A stretch of 64,000 nt of DNA from Microbacterium hydrocarbonoxydans (GTDB taxonomy: Bacteria; Actinomycetota; Actinomycetes; Actinomycetales; Microbacteriaceae). A program made the translations under genes and the position numbers. Below the pieces are notes generated by a model that worked only from the letters and a program-made list of their open reading frames with translations, was not told the origin of the DNA and made no database searches. Below, one piece after another: positions 1 to 7,924 of the stretch (its first letter is position 1; each line of letters starts with the position of its first letter). The stretch lies in assembly GCF_900105205.1 (NCBI RefSeq), contig NZ_FNSQ01000005.1:2480001-2544000 (forward strand), in the 5' to 3' direction.

Positions 1-126
1 GTGCAGACCATGCTGGTGCCGGTCTGGCGCCACCGTCTGCAGCTGCGCCCGGACGCCCAGATGGAAGGCGTGTCGGCCGATGCCGTACTCACCTCCGTCG
101 TCCAGCAGACCAGGGTGCCGATCTAG
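1..126 (+). CDS. MoxR-family AAA ATPase, C-terminal end only
   Basis: The window opens inside a gene; 41 codons and a TAG stop are visible. The readable tail (VWRHRLQLRPDAQMEGVSAD, followed by a VLTSVVQQ-like end) resembles the lid subdomain that closes MoxR AAA ATPases, where a conserved H-R-hydrophobic stretch precedes a phrase like EGVTADDV. MoxR ATPases are thought to act as chaperones for vWA-domain partners. The next gene is a DUF58 protein starting on the base after this stop, the usual MoxR-DUF58 pairing. The Walker motifs lie outside the window, so the call rests on the tail and on context. Confidence 0.75.
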   Translation: MQTMLVPVWRHRLQLRPDAQMEGVSADAVLTSVVQQTRVPI

Positions 127-1434
127 GTGTTCGTCACCGGTCGTCTCGCGCTCGCCGTCGCCGTCGGCATCGTCCCGCTCGTCCTCACCGGGCTCGCGGG
201 ATATCCGCCGTACGCGGCGCTCGGGATCTGGGTCGCTCTGTGCCTGCTGCTGGTCGGAATCGACGTGCTCCTCGCGCCGAGTCCGCACACGGTCGTCGTG
301 ACCAGACGGGTGCCTGCCCGCACGAGACTCGGGGAGCCGGTGCCGGTCAGCCTGGCACTGCAGAATCAGGGCTCACGAACGCTGCACGCGCTGATCCGCG
401 ACGCGTGGCAGCCGACGGCCGGCGCGAGCGACGCCCGCCATCGGCTGACGGTGCCGCCCGGCGAACGCCGACGTGTCGCCGTGCCCCTGCTCCCCCGCCG
501 CCGTGGGGAGCTGTCGAGCGAGTTCGTGATGATCCGCTCCCAGGGCCCACTGGGGCTCGCCGGGCGTCAGGCACGTCATCGTGTCCGCGGCTCCATCCGC
601 GTGCTCCCCGCCTTCTCGTCCCGCAAGCACCTGCCCTCGCGCCTCGCGAGGCTGCGTGAGCTCGACGGCAACACCAGCATTCAGGTGCGCGGGCAGGGCA
701 CGGAGTTCGACTCGCTGCGCGAGTATGTGCGGGGCGACGACGTGCGATCGATCGACTGGCGGGCGACAGCACGCGCCGGCACCACGATGCTGCGCACCTG
801 GCGCCCGGAGCGCGACCGTCACGTCGTGATCATCATCGACACCGGCCGCACGGCTGCTGCGCGCGTCGGGGACGGGACCAGGGTCGACGCATCGCTCGAG
901 GCCGCCCTGCTGCTCTCCGCTCTCGCCGCGCGTGCCGGCGACCACGTGCATCTGCTGATGTACGACCGCGTGGTGCGCGCCAGGGTGACCGGTGTCGAGG
1001 GCGCGGCTCTGCTTCCCGCACTGACCGACGCGATGTCCCCGGTGCACGCGCGCCTCGTGGACACGGACTGGCACGGGGCCTTCGCCGCGGTCCGCACCCT
1101 CACCACGCGTCCAGCGCTCATCGTCGTGCTGACCGCTCAGGACGCCGCCGAATCCGCGCGGGGCTTCCTCGGCGCGTTCCCCGATGCGTCGAGGGCCACC
1201 TCCATCCTGGTCGGCTCCGTGACCGACGACGGCATCGCGCGTCTTGCGATGCAGCGCGGCTCGCGGGAGGAGATCTACCTCGCCGCTGCAGCGGAGCGGA
1301 CGATGCGCGACGCCGAGAACGTCGCCGACGCCGTGCGACGTGCCGGCGGCGAAGCGATCGCGGCGGACCCGGAGAGCCTTCCGCCGCGGATCGCCGACCG
1401 CTACCTCGAACTGAAGGCGGCTGGGCGACTGTGA
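127..1434 (+). CDS. DUF58 domain-containing membrane protein
   Basis: A 435-residue protein beginning with GTG directly after the moxR stop. Two hydrophobic segments (about residues 5-24 and 30-50) anchor the N-terminus, as in most DUF58 proteins. The DUF58 signature GTEFDSLREYVRGDD is at residues 191-205 and is followed by SIDWRATAR. The C-terminal half resembles a vWA fold (HVVIIIDTGR near 230), though the metal-site motif is poor. DUF58 proteins are partners of MoxR ATPases; their biochemical role is unknown. The 4-base GTGA overlap with the aquaporin gene suggests translational coupling. Order and strands moxR-DUF58-(aquaporin)-SpoIIM-RDD resemble the mycobacterial moxR2 region apart from the aquaporin. 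Confidence 0.9.
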   Translation: MFVTGRLALAVAVGIVPLVLTGLAGYPPYAALGIWVALCLLLVGIDVLLAPSPHTVVVTRRVPARTRLGEPVPVSLALQNQGSRTLHALIRDAWQPTAGASDARHRLTVPPGERRRVAVPLLPRRRGELSSEFVMIRSQGPLGLAGRQARHRVRGSIRVLPAFSSRKHLPSRLARLRELDGNTSIQVRGQGTEFDSLREYVRGDDVRSIDWRATARAGTTMLRTWRPERDRHVVIIIDTGRTAAARVGDGTRVDASLEAALLLSALAARAGDHVHLLMYDRVVRARVTGVEGAALLPALTDAMSPVHARLVDTDWHGAFAAVRTLTTRPALIVVLTAQDAAESARGFLGAFPDASRATSILVGSVTDDGIARLAMQRGSREEIYLAAAAERTMRDAENVADAVRRAGGEAIAADPESLPPRIADRYLELKAAGRL

Positions 1435-2240
1435 CCCCGTCTGCACCGGGAGGGAGCAGCGACGGCATCCCTGCGACCTTCGATGTCCTGGCCCCGTCGA
1501 CCATGACGGCGCGCCTCACCGCGGAGGCCTTCGGCACGGCGATCCTGGTGCTGAGCATCGTCGGCGCCGCACTCTTCGCCTCCGGCATCGAAGAGGTCGA
1601 CGCAGGCACCGGGATCGGCTTCGTCGGCGTGGCACTGGCCGCCGGCCTCGCGCTCACCGTCTCGTGGTACGCGTTCGGACCGATCTCCGGCGGCCACTTC
1701 AACCCGGCGGTCAGCATCGGGTTCGCAGCGGCGGGACGGATGCCGTGGCGCGACGTGCCCGCCTACGTCCTGGCGCAGTTCATCGGGGGGCTCGTCGCAT
1801 CCACCCTGATCTTCCTCGTCGGGCTCTTCGGCCCGGACGGCTGGCTCGAGGCGAAGCGCACGACCGGATTCGCGAGCAACGGCTTCGGCTCCGCATCCCC
1901 CGCCGGATTCGGGATCTGGGCGGCGATCATCGTCGAGGCGCTGTTCGCGGCGATCTTCGTGCTGGTGGTCCTCGGGGCGACGCACCCGGTGCGGGGCTCG
2001 GGGTTCGGCGGACTCGCCGCCGGTCTCGCGCTGATGCTGATCCACCTGGTGATGCTTCCGATCGACCTCGCCTCGATCAATCCGGCGCGCTCGCTCGCGA
2101 CGGCCGTCTACGGCGATGCGGATGCCCTGACGCAGCTGTGGGTGTTCCTGGTCTTCCCGGCGCTCGGCGCCCTGATCGCGGGCTTCGCGTACCGAGGGCT
2201 CTTCGACGCAGCCGAGAGGACCGCGTCCGCGACGATCTGA
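1431..2240 (+). CDS. aqpZ: MIP-family aquaporin, AqpZ-like
   Basis: A 269-residue major intrinsic protein with six predicted membrane spans. Both half-helix motifs are intact: GGHFNPAVS and SINPARS. The LIHL histidine and the NPARS arginine, which form the selectivity filter of water-specific AqpZ, are present, so water rather than glycerol is the likely substrate. The GTG start overlaps the DUF58 stop (GTGA). An in-frame ATG at 1503 would give a protein starting MTARLTAEAFGT, closer to the usual AqpZ N-terminus, so the first 24 residues may not be translated. An aquaporin between DUF58 and SpoIIM is not the usual arrangement. Confidence 0.9.
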   Translation: MTPSAPGGSSDGIPATFDVLAPSTMTARLTAEAFGTAILVLSIVGAALFASGIEEVDAGTGIGFVGVALAAGLALTVSWYAFGPISGGHFNPAVSIGFAAAGRMPWRDVPAYVLAQFIGGLVASTLIFLVGLFGPDGWLEAKRTTGFASNGFGSASPAGFGIWAAIIVEALFAAIFVLVVLGATHPVRGSGFGGLAAGLALMLIHLVMLPIDLASINPARSLATAVYGDADALTQLWVFLVFPALGALIAGFAYRGLFDAAERTASATI

Positions 2241-2251
2241 GGCCGTGGGGG

Positions 2252-3262
2252 TCAGCCCGCGAGGAGGCGGGGTGTGCCCGCCTCGTACTCGACCAGATCG
2301 CCGGTCTCGCCCTGCCGATGGGCGCGCCCTCCGACGACCAGCATGTAGATCAGGAACGCGGCGAGCGCGGCCGCCCCGATGCCGATCTTGAGCGGCCAGG
2401 GCAGCGCCCAGCCGGTGACGAAGCCCTCGATCAGGCCGGAGACGAACAGGGTGAAGACGAGTCCGATCGCCACGGTCGCGAGTGCCCGGCCCTCGGCGGC
2501 GAGGGATTCGCCCCGCGAGCGGTGCCCCGGCGCGACCCACGACCAGAACAGGTGGAATCCGGCGGCGCCGGCCACGAAGATCGAGGTCATCTCCAGGAGC
2601 CCGTGCGGCAGGATGTACAGGATCATCACGCCGACCTGGTCGTGCGCCGCCATCACCGCGCCGGATACCCCGAGGCCCATGGCGTTCTGCACCAGCACGT
2701 TCAGAGGCCAGAGCCCTGTGATGCCGAACAGGACGCACTGCAGCGCGATCCAGGCGTTGTTCCACCACACCATGCCCATGAACACCGCGGCAGGGTTCTC
2801 GGTGTAATAGCCCGTGAAGCTCTCGTCGGCGTACTGCTCCAGCAGGTCGGGCGGGCCGAGCGTCGCGATCAGTGCGGGGTCGGCGGAGATCCAGGCGGCT
2901 GTTCCCACGACGATCGCGATGAACGACACCGCGACCACGAGAGTCGTCCAGCGCAGGCGATAGAGGGCTGCCGGGAGCTGACGCGAGAAGAAGCGCGACG
3001 TCTGGGTGAGGATGTTGTCCGAGGCGCCCGTCAGACGCAGCCGTGCTCGCACCAGGATCGTCGACAGGTACGCCCCCTGCGGGGAGTCGCCCACCGACGT
3101 CTTCAGCTCGGCGAGATCAGCGGATGCCGCGCGATAGCGGACGATGAGCTCGTCGACGCCTGCGCCGTCGAGCCGAGCGCGACTGAGCTGCTCGAGCCGC
3201 TCCCACTCGGCGCGGCGTGCATCTGTCAGCGCATCGGCATCCACCTGATTTACTGTACTCAT
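2252..3262 (-). CDS. SpoIIM family (stage II sporulation protein M-like) membrane protein
   Basis: A 336-residue protein with a soluble, charged N-terminal third (MSTVNQVDADALTDARRAEW) followed by about six hydrophobic spans. The core has features typical of the SpoIIM/DUF95 family, including the MVWWNNAWIALQCVLFGITG region and a GLLEMTSIFVAGAAG segment. In non-sporulating actinobacteria this family sits beside MoxR, DUF58 and RDD genes and probably acts at the membrane or wall; no reaction is known. I chose the ATG at 3262 because further upstream the frame has no family similarity. Its start codon shares the CATG palindrome with the start of the divergent RDD gene. Confidence 0.85.
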   Translation of the reverse strand: MSTVNQVDADALTDARRAEWERLEQLSRARLDGAGVDELIVRYRAASADLAELKTSVGDSPQGAYLSTILVRARLRLTGASDNILTQTSRFFSRQLPAALYRLRWTTLVVAVSFIAIVVGTAAWISADPALIATLGPPDLLEQYADESFTGYYTENPAAVFMGMVWWNNAWIALQCVLFGITGLWPLNVLVQNAMGLGVSGAVMAAHDQVGVMILYILPHGLLEMTSIFVAGAAGFHLFWSWVAPGHRSRGESLAAEGRALATVAIGLVFTLFVSGLIEGFVTGWALPWPLKIGIGAAALAAFLIYMLVVGGRAHRQGETGDLVEYEAGTPRLLAG

Positions 3263-4070
3263 GTCTGCCCCGCTCGATGTGTCCGATGAGGTGCTCTCCG
3301 GCGAGGCCGTCGCGATCGACGTGCAGCCGGTGGGGTTCATCCTGCGGGCCGCAGGCGCGCTCATCGACATGCTGGTGTCCTTCGCCGTGTTCCTCCTCAC
3401 GGTGTTCCTGCGGATCTGGCTCCTCGACATCGGCGTCCTCGATGAGGCGACGGACACGATCGCCGTGATCGCATCGATCGTCGTCAGCTTCGTCGTCCTC
3501 CCGATCACGATGGAGGTCGCGCTCGGCGGGCGCAGTCTCGGCAAGCTCGCGATCGGCGGACGCATCGTGCGGATCGACGGCGGCGCGACCGGATTCCGGC
3601 ACGCGTTCATCCGCGCGCTGGTCGGCGTGCTCGAGATCTACATGACCTTCGGCGGGGTGGCCGTGCTCGCGGGTGCCTTCAGCGCCCGGTCACAGCGCCT
3701 CGGCGACATGGTCGCCGGCACCTACAGCCAGCGCGTGCGCACCCCGAAGCTGATCCCCTCGGTGCCCGTGCTGCCGGTCGACCTCGTCGGCTGGTCGCAG
3801 GTCGCCGATGTGGCCCGGCTGCCCGATCGGCTCGCGCGCCGCATCTCCCAGTTCCTGCAGAGCGCGCCGCGGATGGTTCCGGCCGCCCGCGCCCGCGTCG
3901 CCCAGGACCTGCTGACGGAGGCCGCACCCTTCGTCTCCCCTCTTCCGCCGGTCGCCCCGGAGGTGGTGCTCGTGGGCATCACGGTGCTCCGCCGTGAGCG
4001 GGAGCGCCGCGCGCTGCAGAATGCCGATCGGCGCGCCGAGAAGCTCACCGGGCGCCGCGTCGGCCTCTGA
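3261..4070 (+). CDS. RDD family membrane protein
   Basis: A 269-residue protein. The RDD domain covers roughly residues 20-160 and holds the arginine and two aspartates typical of the family (VGFILRAAGALIDML, then GRSLGKLAIGGRIV, then SARSQRLGDMVAGT). Three to four hydrophobic spans are predicted, and the remaining 100 residues are basic and probably cytosolic. The start overlaps that of the divergent SpoIIM gene by two bases, so each gene's 5' signals lie inside the other. A TACTGT hexamer at 3251-3256 ends four bases before the ATG and might be a -10 element, but the spacing is short for a leaderless start. Confidence 0.85.
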   Translation: MSAPLDVSDEVLSGEAVAIDVQPVGFILRAAGALIDMLVSFAVFLLTVFLRIWLLDIGVLDEATDTIAVIASIVVSFVVLPITMEVALGGRSLGKLAIGGRIVRIDGGATGFRHAFIRALVGVLEIYMTFGGVAVLAGAFSARSQRLGDMVAGTYSQRVRTPKLIPSVPVLPVDLVGWSQVADVARLPDRLARRISQFLQSAPRMVPAARARVAQDLLTEAAPFVSPLPPVAPEVVLVGITVLRRERERRALQNADRRAEKLTGRRVGL

Positions 4071-4113
4071 CCTCGCCGCCGGGAGATGCCGCTACCCCTC
4101 GGCGCCGTCAGCG

Positions 4114-5327
4114 TCAGAATCTGATCGCGTCGATCACCTTGACCCGCAGTGCCACGAGGGCAGGGATGAACCCCGCGACGGCCCCGACGATGATGGACGC
4201 GGCGAGGCCGACGAACGCGGCCCGCAGGGGGAACGGCGGAATGTCCTGGATGCCGTAGAACAGGCTCGTGACCACCCAGTCCGACCGCAGCACGGCGACC
4301 ACGACGGCGATGCCGACGAGACCGGCGACCGTGGTCGCGACGAGACTCTCGAGGAACACGGCGAAGAAGATCCGTCCGGACGATGCGCCGAACGCCCGGC
4401 GCACGCCGATCTCACGCACCCGCTGACGCATGGCGACGAGCTGGATGTTGATCAGGCTGAGCGCGCCGAGGCCGAGGATCACCGCCGCGATCCCCCGGTG
4501 ATCATCTCGAACGTCGCCTGGGCGTCCATCGCGCCGGGCTGTGCCGCCCAGTCTGACCGGCTCACCGACACGGTCAGCCCCTGCGGCAGACCTGCCCGCA
4601 GGTCCATGGCGAGCACGGGGGCGATCTCATCGACCTGATCCGCTCCGAGCCAGACCTCGTACTGGGGCCACGCGTCCGCAGGGAGCGCCTCGACCCGTGC
4701 CCGATAGGCGTCGAACAGCATGTCGACGCGGAGCTCCTCGTCACCGAAGCCCTGCCTCGGGACGACTCCCACGACCTGATACGTGCCGCCGACGGAGCCG
4801 GTGAGGGAGAGAGTCGGATGCTCCGCCAGGGGCGTCCGCCCCATCCGGTCCCACAGCGGCTCGGTGATGACGACCGCCGGAGCGAGGGCCTCGGCATCCG
4901 ATTCCTGCAGGAACCGGCCCTCCAGCAGCTTCTCGCGATGGATCTGCGAGTAGGCCGGGTCGAGGGCGCGGGCGGTGACATCGGCGACCCCGTCGGGGAG
5001 CTGCACGGGGACGAAGATGCCCTGCACGATCCGCGCGGTGTGCGTGAACTCGAATCGCTCCGAGACGCGCGTGAACCGCTCGTCGAAGGCGTCGAAGTCC
5101 ACGGGTGATCCGTCGTCGCTGGCGACGCCGACGACCACGGTGGCGACCCGTCCTCCCCAGCGGTCGGACTGCTCCGCCTGGAACTGACGCTGATACTCCG
5201 AGATGGCGACGACTCCGGTCAACGCGGCCACCGAGACCGCGATGCCGATCAGGCTGAGCAGGACGCGGAGCTTGTGGACGCGGATCTCCGCCCATGCGTC
5301 GGCAAGAGCTCCGAGGAACCCGGTCAC
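4114..5327 (-). pseudogene. MacB-like ABC transporter permease, split by an apparent frameshift
   Basis: Two adjacent reading frames together make one MacB/FtsX-type permease. The first (4479-5327, 282 codons, GTG start) has an N-terminal membrane span and the MacB periplasmic core, then stops after FEMITGGSRR. The second (4114-4482) supplies the missing FtsX domain with three more spans (GLGALSLINIQLVAMRQRV, then GVRRAFGASSGRIF). Adding one C to the five-C run at 4492-4496 (G run on the coding strand) restores FEMITGGIAAVILGLGALS, the expected family sequence. This is either a real single-base deletion or a homopolymer sequencing error. Its ATPase and adaptor partners lie directly upstream with GTGA overlaps and look intact. 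Confidence 0.85.
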
Positions 5328-6133
5328 GATGTCCCTCCGTCGGTTGCGGACACGAGGGGCGGGGCGGAACCCGTGGGTGACGCCGCGGACTCCCCGGGGT
5401 GTGCGGAGGGAACCGGCGCCGCGAGGGTCGATGCCTCGAACGCGCGGCTGAGGTCGGCCGGCTCCAGGACGCCGGCGTCCAGCCGGTAGTGCCTGCGCGC
5501 ACGGGCGGCCACATGGAGGTCGTGCGTGATCGTCACGAGCGCGGCGTCGGTCTCCGTCGCGACCTCGTCGAGCAGTGACATCACCGACGCACCCGTGTCG
5601 ATGTCGAGGGCACCGGTGGGCTCGTCCGCGAGGATGAGCACCGGCCGACGGACGAGGGCTCGCGCGATCGCGACGCGCTGCTGCTCACCACCCGACAGGC
5701 GATCGGCGACCTGCTCGACGCGGTGGCCGAGACCGACCCGCTCCAGCATGTCGGCGGCGATCCTCCTGCGGTTCCAGAACACCCGCCCGCTCGCATGCCC
5801 GAGGGGCATCATCACATTGTCCAGGGCTGTGCGACCGGGCAGCAGGTTGAACTGCTGGAAGACGAAGCCGACGTTGTCGCCGCGCAGTCGGTCGAGTCGT
5901 CCCGATCGCATCCGTCGCACCTCCCGGCCCTCGAAGGACACCGAGCCGGTGGTGGGCGCATCGAGCATCCCGAGGATGTTCAGCAGGGTGGACTTGCCCG
6001 ACCCCGACCTGCCGACGATCGACACGTGATCACCCGCGCTCACCTCGAGCGTGATGCCGCGCAGGATCTCGAGGTGCGAATCGTCCGCCAGACGAACGCT
6101 CTTGGTGATGTCCGCGAGAGCGACGAGGGTCAC
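5324..6133 (-). CDS. ABC transporter ATP-binding protein, MacB/LolD type
   Basis: ATPase of about 269 residues. Walker A is GRSGSGKST at 41-49, the signature LSGGEQQR is near 146, and Walker B VLILADEPTGALD is near 165, all intact. The EPTGALD wording and Q-loop FQQFNLLPG are typical of the MacB/LolD branch that powers FtsX-type permeases. A proline- and serine-rich tail of about 35 residues follows the fold. I chose the GTG at 6133 because it overlaps the adaptor stop as GTGA, like the next junction; an in-frame start at 6154 would add seven residues. With the adaptor and the damaged permease it forms a tripartite efflux operon. Confidence 0.9.
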   Translation of the reverse strand: MTLVALADITKSVRLADDSHLEILRGITLEVSAGDHVSIVGRSGSGKSTLLNILGMLDAPTTGSVSFEGREVRRMRSGRLDRLRGDNVGFVFQQFNLLPGRTALDNVMMPLGHASGRVFWNRRRIAADMLERVGLGHRVEQVADRLSGGEQQRVAIARALVRRPVLILADEPTGALDIDTGASVMSLLDEVATETDAALVTITHDLHVAARARRHYRLDAGVLEPADLSRAFEASTLAAPVPSAHPGESAASPTGSAPPLVSATDGGTS

Positions 6134-7056
6134 CAGCTGGCTCCGCTGTCGCACTGCTCGACGCCCGGCTCGACCTCGTAGCAGACCTCCTCGACGGGGG
6201 CGACGAATCCCGGCACGAACTGCCTGATCGACTCGCCCTCTTCGAGACCTTCCACCACCTCGACCATGGTGCCGTCGTTCACACCGAGCGTCACGGCCCG
6301 CTCCTCGGGCTCGGCGCCGTCGCCCTCATCGACCCAGACGTTGCCGCTGCCCGCTCCGCCCTGGACCGCGGTGACCGGGATCACCAGGGCATCGTCCACC
6401 TGCCCGAGGGCGAGGTCCATCGTCGCCGGGAGGCCGGCGAACACGACCTGATCCGCCGGGACGGCGCAGCGCACGCTCGCCGTCCCCTCGGCACTCACCT
6501 GCACCCGCACGCCCGTGCAGGTGAAGGGGGCCGGTCCTCCGGTGATGCTGACAGAGGCCTCGGCCGGGGCATTCACCAGCCGGTACAGCTCGACCGGCTG
6601 CACGGTCGCGAGCAGGTGGTAGCGGTTCGGCGTCAAGGTGTATATCTCAGTGCCGGCGGACGTCATCTGTCCCTTCACCAGCGCGATCGCAGAGATCTCC
6701 CCGGCCTCGGGAGCGGTGACGTCGATGTCCTTCCTCGGGTCGTCCTGCCGGACGGTGAAGAGCTTCTGCCCCGCCTTGACGGTCGTGCCGTCGGCGACGT
6801 GGACCGCGAGCACGGTGCCGTTGAGCTCCGTGCGCACGGCGAAGGCGTCGTCTCGAGCCACGTTGCCCGGCAGCGACAGCGCGTTCACGACCGACCCCCG
6901 CTCGACCGCGATCACGGGCTCACTGAGTGAGGCCCCCGGCGTCACCATCGCCTCGGAGCGGTCGGGGAAGAACGCGATCTTCACGAGCGCGGCGGCGCAT
7001 GCGCCGAACACGAGGACAAGGAGCAGGGGGAAGATCCAGCGACGCCAGACGATCAC
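6130..7056 (-). CDS. Membrane-anchored efflux adaptor (HlyD/MFP-like)
   Basis: About 308 residues: an N-terminal membrane anchor (RRWIFPLLLVLVFGACAAAL), then an extracytoplasmic region with two lipoyl-like halves (GTVLAVHVADGTTVKAGQKL and VTAPEAGEISAIALVKGQM) and a C-terminal beta-rich region (LVIPVTAVQGGAGSGNVWV). This is the layout of membrane fusion proteins paired with MacB-type transporters in Gram-positives. The GTG at 7056 is preceded by GGAAAGG at a good distance. A second GTG at 7092 has a TACGCT hexamer 8 nt upstream and would add 12 residues. Substrate unknown. The gene is first in the adaptor-ATPase-permease operon. Confidence 0.8.
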   Translation of the reverse strand: MIVWRRWIFPLLLVLVFGACAAALVKIAFFPDRSEAMVTPGASLSEPVIAVERGSVVNALSLPGNVARDDAFAVRTELNGTVLAVHVADGTTVKAGQKLFTVRQDDPRKDIDVTAPEAGEISAIALVKGQMTSAGTEIYTLTPNRYHLLATVQPVELYRLVNAPAEASVSITGGPAPFTCTGVRVQVSAEGTASVRCAVPADQVVFAGLPATMDLALGQVDDALVIPVTAVQGGAGSGNVWVDEGDGAEPEERAVTLGVNDGTMVEVVEGLEEGESIRQFVPGFVAPVEEVCYEVEPGVEQCDSGASW

Positions 7057-7183
7057 AGCACGAGCCTTTCCGGCGACGCCGCCCTGGCGCACCCGCGGTC
7101 AGCGTAGCCCGGATGGAACGATGCCTCCTGTCAGGAGCGGCGTGTCCGAGCGTCGCGGATGGCCGACCCGGCCGCGGCTGCGT

Positions 7184-7390
7184 TCAGGCGCGGAGGGCCT
7201 CGTGACGGACGACGAGCCAGCCGGCAGGCACCGAAAGACGGTCGGCGTGCTGCGCGCACAGATCGTGCGCGTGCGGATGATCTGCGAGGCCCAGCGGCCC
7301 GAGCGCCGCCATCTGGTCGCCGTAGTCGTAGGTGAGCGTCGCCACTGCTTCTCGCGCGCAGCCGACCTTCGAGCAGAGTCTTCCGTTCAT
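7184..7390 (-). CDS. DUF3499 family protein
   Basis: A 68-residue protein. The sequence has the family pattern: RLCSKVGCAREAVATLTYDY near the start, a central ALGPL segment, then HDLCAQHADRLSVPAGW. The cysteines and histidines (C6, C10, H42, C45, H48) could bind a metal, probably zinc; this is inference. DUF3499 genes are common in actinobacteria, typically near whiB2 and a DUF1025-type protein, as here. The ATG at 7390 was chosen because the family normally begins within a few residues of RLCS; the frame is open further upstream but antisense to the next gene. Confidence 0.85.
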   Translation of the reverse strand: MNGRLCSKVGCAREAVATLTYDYGDQMAALGPLGLADHPHAHDLCAQHADRLSVPAGWLVVRHEALRA

Positions 7391-7459
7391 CTCCGCCAGA
7401 CTACGTCTGCGAAGGCGCGACGAGCGGATGCCGCGCCGCCACGACCGACGGAGTCCGCC

Positions 7460-7465
7460 TAGACT
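7460..7465 (+). promoter_or_regulatory. -10 element, leaderless promoter for 7472
   Basis: TAGACT ends six bases before the ATG at 7472, so the transcript probably begins at or next to the start codon. No Shine-Dalgarno sequence is present. Confidence 0.6.
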
Positions 7466-7471
7466 TTCGCT

Positions 7472-7897
7472 ATGCCCCGTCGTCCGCGCACCTCCGCCGC
7501 TCCCCGCCGCGGCGCTCGGCACGGCCGTCACGGTCGTCTGGGGCGCAGCGAGGTCGTACGGCCGCCGCTGGCACCGTTGGACGGTCGCATCGATCGCTTC
7601 GACCTCACGGTCGGGACGGCGGTGGAGTTCCTCCGCGGTACCTGGCCCGAGCTGCAGGACGTGCGCTTCGAGATTGGCGCGATGCCTGCATTCGAGGCCA
7701 CCGACGAAGTGCCGCGCTGGTACCTGGACAGGGAGAATCGGCGGATCGTCCTCTTCCGGCTTCCCATCGAGCGGCTGCTGCCTCCCGGCCATGATGACAA
7801 CGCGCACCGGCGGATGGCGATCGAGAGCGCCGTCTTCCGCGCGGCGGCCGAATACGTGGGTCGCGAGCCGTGGGATCTCGGCGGCCACGAGCACTGA
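7472..7897 (+). CDS. DUF1025 minimal metallopeptidase-like protein
   Basis: 141 residues. After a basic, Arg/Pro-rich N-terminus of about 30 residues comes a domain resembling the small 'metallopeptidase family' (DUF1025) proteins: FDLTVGTAVEFLRGTWPEL, AMPAFEATDEVPRW and IVLFRLPIERL. In bacterial relatives an HExxH zinc motif lies in the helix near the C-terminus; here that position reads MAIESAVFRAAAEYVG, with no HExxH, so peptidase activity is doubtful. It is divergent from DUF3499, a pairing also seen in mycobacteria (Rv3258c/Rv3259). Translation probably starts leaderlessly from the TAGACT promoter. Confidence 0.75.
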   Translation: MPRRPRTSAAPRRGARHGRHGRLGRSEVVRPPLAPLDGRIDRFDLTVGTAVEFLRGTWPELQDVRFEIGAMPAFEATDEVPRWYLDRENRRIVLFRLPIERLLPPGHDDNAHRRMAIESAVFRAAAEYVGREPWDLGGHEH

Positions 7898-7924
7898 CCC
7901 GCGTCGCGGACGTGCCCCAGAGGC

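Noticed and set aside
1664..3289. Long plus-strand frame across the aquaporin and the SpoIIM antisense
   Set aside because: High-GC shadow frame rich in Arg/Asp/Gly without hydrophobic segments or motifs; both overlapping frames encode clear membrane proteins.
4479..4500. Programmed frameshift in the MacB-like permease
   Set aside because: A simple G5 run is not a convincing slippery heptamer and no stimulatory stem was evident; a deletion or sequencing error is simpler.
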